DNA from: Armatimonadota bacterium
GTDB taxonomy: Bacteria > Armatimonadota > Fimbriimonadia > Fimbriimonadales > Fimbriimonadaceae
Length of the DNA stretch: 64,000 bases
Assembly (NCBI GenBank): GCA_029781035.1
Contig: JAKOXK010000022.1
Span: 22,268-86,267, forward strand
Reading direction: 5' to 3'
Positions 43,128-51,878 of the stretch are shown here, one piece after another. Each line of letters starts with the position of its first letter. Position 1 is the stretch's first letter. Under the pieces are notes generated by a model. The model saw nothing but the letters and a program-made list of their open reading frames with translations, had not been told where the DNA came from and did no database searches. The position numbers and the translations under genes are program-made.

Positions 43128-44686
43128 ATTGGGCGGCAAGGGCCGTTGTTGGGGCCTTCATCGGTGCTCTCGCGGTTCTGCTCATTCACCCGCACTCTCG
43201 CCCGTTCCTACTCAGTGAATCCTTTCTGCCTGGGGTCGCTTCAGCGGAGAGGAACCTCCGCACCCTTCCCGAGAACATCGCGAAGATCAGCATTCCATCC
43301 AATCTGGACGAGGCAGCCCTCTGGCTTCAGATCGCTTCCGAGCAAGAACTGGCGAGCCGTCGCCTCACGGTTGACGATGCCATCACCTGTGCCGAGATAG
43401 CGGACAAGGCGCAAGCCACAGAGCCTGACAACGCCTTTTGGGCCCAGATGCGTTCTGTTTTCGTGCGAGAGGGGCTGGTCGAAGACGAGAAGAGGAGACA
43501 GACGACGCTGGAGTCTTGGTACAAGGCGTCACAAGCGACACGGTGGGACGACGAGCAGGTTCAACGATTGACCCGACTGGTGCGGGACTTGGACGCGATC
43601 GGTGGCGCGTCGCTTTCGTGGCACGCGGCTGTTGGCTACTGGAGCAAATCGACAGCCATCGCCCGGAGGCTTTTGCTGCACAGTCGCACGTTGGCGGCAG
43701 AGAACCCGTCCGACTTGGATCTTCGCGTCGCCAACATCCGCAACGGCGCCCTCATACGGGACGGCGCCCGGTCGGTCCAGGCAGCAGCTTCCGGCGCCAG
43801 CATGGTCGACTTGGCTGCGGGCAGCGCCGGCCTGCCGGTCGGACCAGAGCGGGCTCGGGAGGAGACTCGCGGCGTCTTGCTGAAACAACTGGGCGAGAGC
43901 AACCCTGAGACGATGCGCCAGATCCGCTTGATCCTCGACGCCAACAACGCCTGGAATGCGACCGTGCCTGTGGACCAGGCGGCCGACCGGGCAGTGGCGA
44001 TGACTCGGGCAGCCGTTTTGACCGATCTGCTTCCGGGGTGTCTAATGGCGTGCAGCGTGTTGGGCCTGACCATCTTTTTGCTCGGATGGGCACTTCAGAA
44101 ACTCCCGGTTTGGCGTCAAGTGCTCGGTTCGCGCGCAGCAGTCTGGATCGGTATGGCCTTCGGCTTGCTCGTATTCATGCTGTCGCGGCTCGTCTTTCCC
44201 GCGGTATGGACCATGGTCGCGGTGTCTCTGTTCTGTATCTCTCCTGACCGGCTGCGTTCGGGCGAACCGACGGGTCTGGGTGTTGTCTACCGCGGCACTT
44301 TGGTCTTCCTGGCGCTCGGAGTGGGCACAGCGCTCGGAGTTCACCTCGTCGAACACTCCGTAGCAGTCGCACTGGTCGGTTCGGGCGCAGCGATACCAGG
44401 CCCAGCAAACCCGGTGGCCGAGGTGCCGCTTCAACTGTGCCTGCTGGGCCTCAGCATGGTGTTGGCCACGGCTCCAGCATGGGGGTTCTTCTACCGGTTT
44501 CCTGCGACCGACGTCCTGCCTAAGTCGCTGAAGTTGTTCGGCGCTTACCTCGCAGCAGGATCCGTCACTGTCGCCGTCGTCGCCGCTCCGCTTTGCATGG
44601 CCCTCGATCTTTCACTGCGAAAGAACCTGACCGAAATGCTCTTGAACGAACCGAACCACTATTTCGTGGCATCAGACCGAGAGTGA
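43124..44686 (+). CDS. Large membrane protein of unknown function, in the sigma operon
   Basis: The 520-residue protein has one N-terminal hydrophobic segment (AVVGAFIGALAVLLI), a long hydrophilic region of about 280 residues (likely extracytoplasmic and helical, with TPR-like Ala/Arg spacing), and about five to six membrane helices in the C-terminal third (from LLPGCLMACSVLGLTIFLLG). The ATG overlaps the stop of the small membrane gene. No family recognised; a sensor that controls the sigma/anti-sigma pair is a reasonable hypothesis only. Confidence 0.7.
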   Translation: MNWAARAVVGAFIGALAVLLIHPHSRPFLLSESFLPGVASAERNLRTLPENIAKISIPSNLDEAALWLQIASEQELASRRLTVDDAITCAEIADKAQATEPDNAFWAQMRSVFVREGLVEDEKRRQTTLESWYKASQATRWDDEQVQRLTRLVRDLDAIGGASLSWHAAVGYWSKSTAIARRLLLHSRTLAAENPSDLDLRVANIRNGALIRDGARSVQAAASGASMVDLAAGSAGLPVGPERAREETRGVLLKQLGESNPETMRQIRLILDANNAWNATVPVDQAADRAVAMTRAAVLTDLLPGCLMACSVLGLTIFLLGWALQKLPVWRQVLGSRAAVWIGMAFGLLVFMLSRLVFPAVWTMVAVSLFCISPDRLRSGEPTGLGVVYRGTLVFLALGVGTALGVHLVEHSVAVALVGSGAAIPGPANPVAEVPLQLCLLGLSMVLATAPAWGFFYRFPATDVLPKSLKLFGAYLAAGSVTVAVVAAPLCMALDLSLRKNLTEMLLNEPNHYFVASDRE

Positions 44687-44718
44687 CTTGACGGAGGGGT
44701 ATATTCGGGCACGGCGTC

Positions 44719-45174
44719 ATGAACGTCGTCATTCTCGGATGTGGCCGTAGCGGAGCCACTTTGGCAGTCCAACTCTCATCTCGGGGGCACAACGTTGCGC
44801 TTGTGGAACGTAACCCCGAGTCACTTCGTCGTCTCGGCCGCAAGTACCCCTGCAAGATCGTGATCGGCGACGGTCTCGACGAAGACGTGCTCATCAAGGC
44901 TGGCATCGAATCCGCGGACGCATTCATGGCCGTGACGCGCGGTGACAACACCAACTTGATGGCTGCCCAGATCGTCCAGCGCAAGTTCAAGGTGCCCAAG
45001 GTCGCGGTCAAGGTAGCAGACCCGATGCGGGCTGAGGCGTACCGCAAACTGGGGCTTTTCTGCATCAATGCGAGTGCCCTGATCGCTGGGATGTGCCGAG
45101 ACTGGCTGACGGACGAACCGTTCCAACCGATCGACGAGTACAACACGCTGGTCAAGGAATTGGAGGACATCTGA
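44719..45174 (+). CDS. TrkA-N domain protein (potassium uptake regulator)
   Basis: The 151-residue protein is a single RCK/TrkA-N domain with the NAD(H)-binding GCGRSGATLAVQLSSRG near residue 7. Such subunits gate TrkH/KtrB-type potassium channels. No TrkH gene is in the window. ATG start 44719. One base separates its stop from the next TrkA gene. Confidence 0.85.
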   Translation: MNVVILGCGRSGATLAVQLSSRGHNVALVERNPESLRRLGRKYPCKIVIGDGLDEDVLIKAGIESADAFMAVTRGDNTNLMAAQIVQRKFKVPKVAVKVADPMRAEAYRKLGLFCINASALIAGMCRDWLTDEPFQPIDEYNTLVKELEDI

Positions 45175-45175
45175 C

Positions 45176-45841
45176 TTGTATCTAATCTTGATTGGGGGAG
45201 GCCATGTCGGCATGCAACTCGCAAAGCGGCTCATCGCCCGAGGGCACGAGGTACTGCTTCTCGAAAAGGACGGTCGGCAAGCTCAGCGCCTGTCCAACGT
45301 CTTGGGTGACGAATACGTCATGCACGGCGATGGTTGCGAACTCCACACCCAGAAGGCAGCCGGGTTCAATCGAGCCGACGTCGTCGTCGCAGTAACGGGC
45401 GAGGACGAGGACAACTTGGTCGCGTGCCAGTTGGCCAAGGAGACGTGGCAAGTCGAGCGAGTGCTGGCTAGGGTCAACGACCCAAGCCACGAAGAGGTGT
45501 TCCGAGAGATCGGGATCGACCACACCGTCAGTGCTACCGGCATCATCTTCAACCTCCTCGAGCAGCAGCTTCAAGGCGATGATCTCGTGGCAGTGGGGGC
45601 CCTCCACCGAGGCAAGCTCGAGGTCGTTGAGACGATGCTCAGTCATCGCTCGAAACTCGTGTCTAAGAAGGTCAGCGAGATTGGATGGCCCGAGGGAACG
45701 TACGTCTTCTATCTGCTGAGGGACGGTCAGGGCAACCCGGTGGAGGGTCAGACGGAGTTGCAGGCTGGCGACACGGTCTTGGCCCTTATCCCTACCGAAA
45801 GGGCAGAAGACCTTCGAGCCGTTCTGACCTCTTCGCATTGA
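45176..45841 (+). CDS. TrkA-N/TrkA-C protein (potassium uptake regulator)
   Basis: The 221-residue protein has a TrkA-N domain (LIGGGHVGMQLAKRLIARGH, acidic loop LLEKDGRQ) and a TrkA-C domain (about 140-220, with LVSKKVSEIGWPEGTYV). It starts with TTG at 45176. The paired arrangement of a single-domain and a two-domain TrkA subunit suggests they form one heteromeric ring. The stop overlaps the TTG of the next gene (TTGA). Confidence 0.88.
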   Translation: MYLILIGGGHVGMQLAKRLIARGHEVLLLEKDGRQAQRLSNVLGDEYVMHGDGCELHTQKAAGFNRADVVVAVTGEDEDNLVACQLAKETWQVERVLARVNDPSHEEVFREIGIDHTVSATGIIFNLLEQQLQGDDLVAVGALHRGKLEVVETMLSHRSKLVSKKVSEIGWPEGTYVFYLLRDGQGNPVEGQTELQAGDTVLALIPTERAEDLRAVLTSSH

Positions 45842-46626
45842 GCCGATACGTCCTCAAGCTAGCCTCGCTGTTCCGCCTCTACTTCGCGGACGTCTTTGCC
45901 TACAAGGCCGCCTCTGTCATCTGGGTGCTGGCTGACCTGCAAGCCGCTCTCATGATGCCGATCGTCTGGCGCGCCGTCGGCGGACTCCAGGGTTACTCAA
46001 AAGGGGAAGTGACCACGTATTACGTGGTCGCGATGACCCTGAGCCAGTTTGTGACCTGCCACCTCCTATGGGACATCGCCTTCGACATTCGCGAGGGAGC
46101 GTTCACGGCATTTCAGGTCAGGCCCTTCAGCCATAGGGCGGCTAGTTTCGTACGGAACATCGCTTGGCGGTGCGGGAAGTTGATCCTCTTCATCCCGCTC
46201 CTCTTGCTCCTGCTGCCCTTGTACGGACTGCCAAGCTTACACGGCCTTCATCCTGGAGGCTTCTTCGTCCTGACCGTCGTTTTGGGTCAGACCGTGGCCT
46301 TCTTATCGGCGTACTGCATGGCGATGGTCACGCTGTGGACTACGGAGTTTGTCTCCCTGTTCCAGCTTTACTACTTCCCGGAGTTGCTCTTGTCGGGCCG
46401 TGTCGTCCCGCTTTCAGCGCTTCCCGAATGGGCACGGCGTCTCGCGGACTGGACACACTTTCGGTACACAGTGTCGTTTCCTACTGAGACCCTTCTTGGC
46501 AAGCTGTCCCCTTCGGCGGTGATGCAGGGCTTGGCGGCTCAAGCGGCTTGGTGCGTGGTGTTCTGGTGGTTGGGCAACGTGCTCTACGCGCGGGGCGTGC
46601 GGCACTATTCGGGATTCGGGATGTGA
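45838..46626 (+). CDS. ABC-2 type membrane permease
   Basis: The 262-residue protein has six membrane helices of the ABC-2/daunorubicin-exporter-like permease type, with a charged middle (SHRAASFVRNIAWRCGK). No ATPase subunit is adjacent. The frame extends back to 45685 but the TTG at 45838 overlaps the TrkA stop (TTGA) and gives a short N-terminus before the first helix (LFRLYFADVFAYKAASVIW). Which cargo it moves is unknown. Confidence 0.75.
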   Translation: MSRYVLKLASLFRLYFADVFAYKAASVIWVLADLQAALMMPIVWRAVGGLQGYSKGEVTTYYVVAMTLSQFVTCHLLWDIAFDIREGAFTAFQVRPFSHRAASFVRNIAWRCGKLILFIPLLLLLLPLYGLPSLHGLHPGGFFVLTVVLGQTVAFLSAYCMAMVTLWTTEFVSLFQLYYFPELLLSGRVVPLSALPEWARRLADWTHFRYTVSFPTETLLGKLSPSAVMQGLAAQAAWCVVFWWLGNVLYARGVRHYSGFGM

Positions 46627-46668
46627 GACCGAGGAACCGGCTTCGCCCGTGCCAGAATGGAGGCAATC

Positions 46669-47523
46669 ATGCGTCGAACGGTCGTAACCACCATTCTGCT
46701 GTTGCTGGCCCTCGGGGGCTGTACCAACAACTCTGCGACGCCGACAGCCAAGAGCGACTCTAAGGCCCCGCCGACCAAGTCCTCCGAGACGACCAAGGCG
46801 CCTGATCCAAAGGACGAGCCCGACCACGTCGTCAACCGGACGACCAAGCCGACGGCTGGAACCGGCAAATCGTACATCTTGCGGGTGAAAGACACGGTCG
46901 GGTCGAAATGGCAGTACCAATACGTCATGGACACATTCGCCGATCCTTCCAAGTGCAAGGATCCCAAGCTCCTCAAGGTCTATCCGTCGTATGCCAGCGC
47001 TCATGTGGACGGAAAGTACGACATGGAAGTCACGGCTGTGAAAGATGGTTGGACCACGTTCCACACGGTATCGAAGATGGATCACTGTGAAGGTAAGGGC
47101 CCGTTCAAGGAGCAAGCCGACCAAATGAAGAACGACAAGCCTCAGGTGCAGGACTTCACGTGGGACGACCAGATGAATAACGTGAAGCTGGAAAAGGGAA
47201 CGTATTACGATATCATGACGAACTGCATGAGCGGCCTCTTTCCCAAGGAAGATGTCCAGGTAGGTTCGACTTGGGAGTACAAGCCCTTCCCAGAGGGATC
47301 GGTGAACGCAAAAGCCAAGCTGGAAGCTGCGGTCAAGTTGGCTGGTCGGGACGCCCTCTTGATCCATGTGGTCTTGCCGGCGACGATCGAGGGGGAGACC
47401 AACGACATGGACATCTGGATCGACCCTTCGAACGGCCGGTACTTGCAGATCAAAATGCTGAGTCAGTCGAACCAAAGCGGTCTCGTGATCCAAAACAAGT
47501 TCTCCCAAACACTAAAGTCGTGA
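46669..47523 (+). CDS. Lipoprotein of unknown function
   Basis: The 284-residue product has the signal LLLLALGGC with lipobox Cys18, a Thr/Ser/Lys-rich linker (about 19-65) and a beta-rich domain. GGAGG lies 5 nt before the ATG at 46669. In a diderm it would be inner- or outer-membrane anchored. The stop overlaps the GTG of the epimerase gene (GTGA), so they are translationally coupled; the functional link is unknown. Confidence 0.75.
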   Translation: MRRTVVTTILLLLALGGCTNNSATPTAKSDSKAPPTKSSETTKAPDPKDEPDHVVNRTTKPTAGTGKSYILRVKDTVGSKWQYQYVMDTFADPSKCKDPKLLKVYPSYASAHVDGKYDMEVTAVKDGWTTFHTVSKMDHCEGKGPFKEQADQMKNDKPQVQDFTWDDQMNNVKLEKGTYYDIMTNCMSGLFPKEDVQVGSTWEYKPFPEGSVNAKAKLEAAVKLAGRDALLIHVVLPATIEGETNDMDIWIDPSNGRYLQIKMLSQSNQSGLVIQNKFSQTLKS

Positions 47524-48527
47524 GAATCCTCATCATTGGCGGCACCCGCTTCATGGGACGTGCCGTGGCGAGCCAGATGGCCAGAAAAGGGCATGCGGTC
47601 ACGTGCCTCAGTCGTTCAGGGCCAGCCAAGGACGAGGCCCCGATGCCGGGAGTCAGTCATCTGAAGGGCGACCGCCGCGAGGCCGGACGTCTTGCCGCTG
47701 CCGTGCGCGATTGCCGCCCCGAAGTCGTCATCGACATGATGTGCATGACCCAGGAAGACGCCGAAGGGCTGGTCGCAGCTGCAGACTGTCCCTTAGTCGT
47801 CGCCAGCAGCTGCGACGTCTACCGCAACTTCGGCGGCCTCACCGGGTTTGAGACAGGGACGCCAGACCCCGCGCCTCTGAGCGAAGAGGCGCCCGTGCGT
47901 TCGAAGTTCTACCCCTACCGCGACACAACGAGCGAGGCGAAACAAAACGGCTGGATTCAAGACTACGACAAGATCCTGGTGGAAAAGACCGTCCTGGGCC
48001 GCGGGGCCATCGTCCTGCGGCTTCCGATGGTCTTCGGACCAAACGACTACCAGCACCGGCTGTTCGAATACTTGCGGAGGATGGACGACGGCAGAAGGGC
48101 CGTTCTGATCGGTCGCGAGGAGGCCGGCTGGGTGGCTTGTCGCGGCTATGTCGACGACATGGCGAACGGTATCCAATTGGCGGCCCTCCATCCGGAACAT
48201 GGCGGCCAGGTTTTCAATCTGGGCTATCAGATGCAACTGACCGAAAAAGAGTGGATCGAAGCGATCGGACGCGCGGCGGGATGGACGGGCCGTGTCGTCG
48301 TCGTTGAGAACGCGGACTTGCCCAAGCACCTCCAAAGCCCGGGAGACTATCGGTTCGAGATCAGCGTGGAAACTCACAAGGCGAGAAGGGTCCTCGGCTA
48401 TCGTGAGAAGCACACGCTTGCTGAAGCCTTGGAGCGCACCGTCGCTTGGGAGCGGGTGAACGGCCCGGACGGTGCGGCACCACCTGACTATGCTGCTGAG
48501 GACGAGGCCTTGGGCAAGGCGGTTTGA
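47520..48527 (+). CDS. NAD-dependent epimerase/dehydratase family protein
   Basis: The 335-residue protein starts RILIIGGTRFMGR, an extended-SDR dinucleotide motif, and has GYVDDMANGIQLA further on, as in the family. The catalytic Tyr in the usual YxxxK is not obvious: the corresponding segment reads WIQDYDKILVE. Such proteins epimerise or dehydrate nucleotide sugars; substrate unknown. It begins at GTG 47520, overlapping the lipoprotein stop; the longer frame to 47271 overlaps that gene and is rejected. Confidence 0.75.
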   Translation: MRILIIGGTRFMGRAVASQMARKGHAVTCLSRSGPAKDEAPMPGVSHLKGDRREAGRLAAAVRDCRPEVVIDMMCMTQEDAEGLVAAADCPLVVASSCDVYRNFGGLTGFETGTPDPAPLSEEAPVRSKFYPYRDTTSEAKQNGWIQDYDKILVEKTVLGRGAIVLRLPMVFGPNDYQHRLFEYLRRMDDGRRAVLIGREEAGWVACRGYVDDMANGIQLAALHPEHGGQVFNLGYQMQLTEKEWIEAIGRAAGWTGRVVVVENADLPKHLQSPGDYRFEISVETHKARRVLGYREKHTLAEALERTVAWERVNGPDGAAPPDYAAEDEALGKAV

Positions 48528-48533
48528 CATCAG

Positions 48534-48539
48534 TATGCT
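48534..48539 (+). promoter_or_regulatory. -10-like hexamer upstream of trpA
   Basis: TATGCT lies 9 nt before the ATG at 48549. A TTGACA occurs 4 nt upstream of it, too close to be a -35 element. Consistent with leaderless expression. Confidence 0.35.
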
Positions 48540-48548
48540 CAGGCACCG

Positions 48549-49337
48549 ATGAGCCGGATTGCAGACACCTTCCAACACCTGCGGGAGGGTAACGAAAAGG
48601 CATTGATCCTTTTTGTCACCGCAGGCGATCCTGCGTTGAAGGACCTGACGGCGATACTCGAAGCTCTAGCCGAGGGCGGCGCTGACTTGGTCGAGGTCGG
48701 CCTTCCATTCAGCGATCCGATCGCTGACGGGCCGAGCATCCAAGCGTCTTCTCAACGGGCACTAGACCGCGGCGTCAAGATAGCCGATGTCCTCGAGGAG
48801 GTCTCGGAGTTTGCGCGGCTCCCCGTCGTCATGATGGGTTACATGAATCCCATGATCCGGTCCAGTCTGGCGGAGTTCGCACAGAGGGCCCGCAGGGCTG
48901 GAGTTGACGGAGCCATCGTGTGCGACCTGACTCCGGATGAAGGGACTGAATGGATCCAGGTTGCCCGTTCTGCTGAACTTGACACGGTCTTCTTGGCCGC
49001 ACCGACCTCGACCGATGATCGCTTGGCTCAGGTTTGTCACAGCTCGCGCGGTTTCGTCTACGCAGTATCTAGGACTGGCGTTACCGGTTCGAAGGACCAG
49101 CCTTGGGACGAAGCCGAGAAGCTGGTTGGGAGGATCCGCAAGCTGACTGCACTCCCAGTCTGCGTCGGCTTCGGGATTTCCATTCCCGCGGACGTCAAGG
49201 CTGTCTGTTCCTTTGCGGACGGAGTCATCGTCGGGTCACGACTTGTCGAGTGGCTTTGGGAGAACTGGAATGGCGGCAAGGGACGCGACAAACTGGTCGA
49301 CTGGGTGCGGGCCATGAAAGACGCCACGCGGGGCTGA
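48549..49337 (+). CDS. trpA: Tryptophan synthase alpha chain
   Basis: TrpA cleaves indole-3-glycerol phosphate to indole for TrpB. The 262-residue TIM-barrel protein has ALILFVTAGDP, the catalytic Glu in LVEVGLPFSDPIADGP, and YAVSRTGVTG in the phosphate-binding region. The alpha and beta genes are 45 kb apart, which is unusual. The next gene is an aminotransferase, starting 2 nt after the stop. Confidence 0.97.
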   Translation: MSRIADTFQHLREGNEKALILFVTAGDPALKDLTAILEALAEGGADLVEVGLPFSDPIADGPSIQASSQRALDRGVKIADVLEEVSEFARLPVVMMGYMNPMIRSSLAEFAQRARRAGVDGAIVCDLTPDEGTEWIQVARSAELDTVFLAAPTSTDDRLAQVCHSSRGFVYAVSRTGVTGSKDQPWDEAEKLVGRIRKLTALPVCVGFGISIPADVKAVCSFADGVIVGSRLVEWLWENWNGGKGRDKLVDWVRAMKDATRG

Positions 49338-49339
49338 GC

Positions 49340-50437
49340 ATGACCCAACACGCGTTCCACGGCGGAGCTTTTTTCGACGCGGTCGGGGTTGGATTTGACC
49401 ATCTCGACCGTAATGAAGACGTCGTCAGTGCTGACGTCCTAGACGCTTGGTACGACCCGGCACCCAACGTCCTTGAATCGTTGGCCCGGCACTTGCCGTG
49501 GCTGGTCAAGACAAGCCCGCCGACTCACGGCGAGGGCCTCATCGAGGCGATCTGCCAAGCACGGGGTGTACGGTCAAGCCAGGTGCTAGTCGGTTCGGGA
49601 ACTTCCTCCCTGATGTACCTGGCCTTTCCGAAGATTGTGAGGCCGGGCGGGAAGGCTGTGCTTTTCGATCCGATGTATGGCGAGTACCCGCATATCTTGG
49701 GCCAGGTGATGGGGTTGGAGACGGTCTGGCACCGGCTCGACATCGAGCGGAGCTTTGCTCCCGACGAACGGACTCTAGCCGAGCAATGCTCAAAAGCTGA
49801 CCTCATCGTCATCGTGCAGCCGAACAGCCCGACCGGCAACGACCAGCGTCGCTCCGTCGAGATCGCGATGGATCACGCGCCCGCCCATGCTCGGATCTGG
49901 GTCGACGAGACGTACGTCGACTTCACAGGAGCCGGACGCACTCTTGAGCCCAAGGTTGTGAGTGACAGCCGATTGATCGTGGCCAAATCCATGTCCAAGT
50001 TCTACGCCTTGAGCGGGGTCCGGGTCGGGTATCTCGTGGCCGACGAGACCCTCGTCCAAGAGCTTCAGGTCTGGAGCCCGCCCTGGTCCGTCGGTCTGAT
50101 CGCTCAAGTAGCAGCGGTAGAAGCTCTGCGCGCCTCGGACTACTACGAGCAGATGGCGCAAGAAACGGCACGTCTCCGGGAAGAGCTTTCGAAAGCCCTG
50201 GCCAGCGTGCCCGGTGTTCGCCGTGTCTTCGATTCGGTCGCCAACTTCCTGCTCCTCGAGCTGGTGGATCCCGTTGTCGAGTCGGCCGTGCTTCGCTGCC
50301 GGCAGCACCAAGTCTTCGTGCGCGATTGCGCGTCTCTGAGTCCCCGGTTTGACGCGAAATATCTCCGGGTGGCAGTCAAAGACGAGCGCTCAAACGCACG
50401 TATCGTCGATGCTCTGACAGAAGCCCTCGGCGCCTAA
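49340..50437 (+). CDS. Class I/II PLP aminotransferase (histidinol-phosphate aminotransferase-like)
   Basis: The 365-residue protein has the PLP lysine in KSMSKFYALSGVRVGY, QPNSPTGN in the cofactor pocket and WVDETYVDF. It resembles HisC and CobD/CobC-type enzymes; amino donor and substrate cannot be told. ATG 49340 is 2 nt after the trpA stop, suggesting co-expression with tryptophan synthesis. The longer frame to 49103 overlaps trpA and is rejected. Convergent with glyA. Confidence 0.85.
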   Translation: MTQHAFHGGAFFDAVGVGFDHLDRNEDVVSADVLDAWYDPAPNVLESLARHLPWLVKTSPPTHGEGLIEAICQARGVRSSQVLVGSGTSSLMYLAFPKIVRPGGKAVLFDPMYGEYPHILGQVMGLETVWHRLDIERSFAPDERTLAEQCSKADLIVIVQPNSPTGNDQRRSVEIAMDHAPAHARIWVDETYVDFTGAGRTLEPKVVSDSRLIVAKSMSKFYALSGVRVGYLVADETLVQELQVWSPPWSVGLIAQVAAVEALRASDYYEQMAQETARLREELSKALASVPGVRRVFDSVANFLLLELVDPVVESAVLRCRQHQVFVRDCASLSPRFDAKYLRVAVKDERSNARIVDALTEALGA

Positions 50438-50446
50438 GGTCTGAGT

Positions 50447-51763
50447 CTACAGATTGTGGACTGGAAAGCCAGAGCAAAGCTCGGACACTTCCTGCTTGAC
50501 CGTCGTTGCCACGGACTCGTCGTCGGGTGCGGTGACGACGCGGTCGACCCAATCAGCGATCTGCCTCATTTCGGACGGACCCATGCCGCGAGTTGTGACG
50601 GCTGGGGTCCCAAGGCGAATACCGCTCGTGACCAGAGGCGACTTGTCGTCGAATGGCACCGCGTTTTTGTTGCAGGTGATGTTGGCTTGGTCGAGCGCCA
50701 ATTGGGCGGCTTTTCCGGTCACGTTCTTGTTGCGCAGGTCAATCAACATGAGATGGTTGTCGGTGCCTCCGCTGATGATGTGATAGCCGCGCTCCGTCAA
50801 CGCCGCAGCGAGTGCATTGGCGTTCTGGACGACGCGGCGGGCATAGTCGGCGAAGTCGTCTGACAGGTTTTCGCCAAACCCGACCGCTTTCGCTGCGATC
50901 ACGTGCATGAGAGGCCCACCTTGAATACCAGGAATGACTTGCGAGTCAAGAAGCTCGGAGAGCATCTTGGTCCGGCCGCTCTTGGGTGCTACCGCTCCCC
51001 AGTTGTTCTCGAAGTCTTTGCCCATCAAGATCAGGCCGCCGCGAGGGCCCCTGAGCGTCTTGTGGGTCGTCGACGTCACGACATGGGCGTGGGGAACCGG
51101 GCTTTGGAGAAGACCCTTTGCGATCAGGCCAGCCGGGTGGGCGATGTCGGCAAAGAGGTATGCCCCTACGGAGTCGGCGATGGCCCGGAATCGCTGAAAG
51201 TCGATCTCGCGAGAGTAGGCGCTGGCCCCGACTGTGATCATCTTGGGTCGAACCTGGGCGACTTGGTCGGCTATTTGATCGTAGTCGAGCCGTTCCGTCT
51301 GCGCGTTGATCCCGTAGGGCACAAAGTTGTAGAGCCGACCGCTGAAGTTGACGGGTGAACCATGGGTCAAGTGACCGCCATGACCGAGATCCATTCCCAT
51401 GACCGTGTCTCCAGGCTGGAGAAACGTAAAGTAGACAGCCATGTTCGCCTGGCTACCACTGTGCGGCTGGACGTTCGCGTACTCGGCGCCGAAGAGCTTC
51501 CTCACCCGTTCGCGGGCCAGTTCCTCGACCTCGTCTACGACTTCGCATCCGCCGTAGTAACGGGCCCCGGGATAGCCCTCTGCATATTTGTCGGTCATCG
51601 CGCACGACATCGCCTCGCGGACGGCTCGGCTTGCGATGTTCTCGCTCGCGATCAGTTCAAGGTTGCGTTCTTGACGGGCCTCTTCGCGCCCGATGATGGC
51701 GGCGACTTCGGGGTCTGACTGGCTGAGGGGAACTCGGTACGGATGGTGCACGGCAGCGGGCAT
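50447..51763 (-). CDS. glyA: Serine hydroxymethyltransferase
   Basis: GlyA converts serine and tetrahydrofolate to glycine and methylene-THF. The 438-residue protein has [23 protein letters not shown] and [14 protein letters not shown]. The PLP lysine is in [14 protein letters not shown]. All active-site motifs are present and length is normal. A TAGAAT hexamer lies 8 nt before the ATG on the minus strand. Confidence 0.97.
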   Translation of the reverse strand: MPAAVHHPYRVPLSQSDPEVAAIIGREEARQERNLELIASENIASRAVREAMSCAMTDKYAEGYPGARYYGGCEVVDEVEELARERVRKLFGAEYANVQPHSGSQANMAVYFTFLQPGDTVMGMDLGHGGHLTHGSPVNFSGRLYNFVPYGINAQTERLDYDQIADQVAQVRPKMITVGASAYSREIDFQRFRAIADSVGAYLFADIAHPAGLIAKGLLQSPVPHAHVVTSTTHKTLRGPRGGLILMGKDFENNWGAVAPKSGRTKMLSELLDSQVIPGIQGGPLMHVIAAKAVGFGENLSDDFADYARRVVQNANALAAALTERGYHIISGGTDNHLMLIDLRNKNVTGKAAQLALDQANITCNKNAVPFDDKSPLVTSGIRLGTPAVTTRGMGPSEMRQIADWVDRVVTAPDDESVATTVKQEVSELCSGFPVHNL

Positions 51764-51771
51764 TTGATCTG

Positions 51772-51777
51772 ATTCTA
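51772..51777 (-). promoter_or_regulatory. -10-like hexamer upstream of glyA
   Basis: TAGAAT on the minus strand lies 8 nt before the ATG at 51763, without a ribosome binding site. Confidence 0.45.
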
Positions 51778-51878
51778 TCGCCCGTCACGGCACAGGTCTA
51801 TGACTAACACCCTTCGGTCGCGGCAGGACTTGAACATTCCTACGCACAGGTCGCGGATGTCAGGGTAAAACGCCTTTC

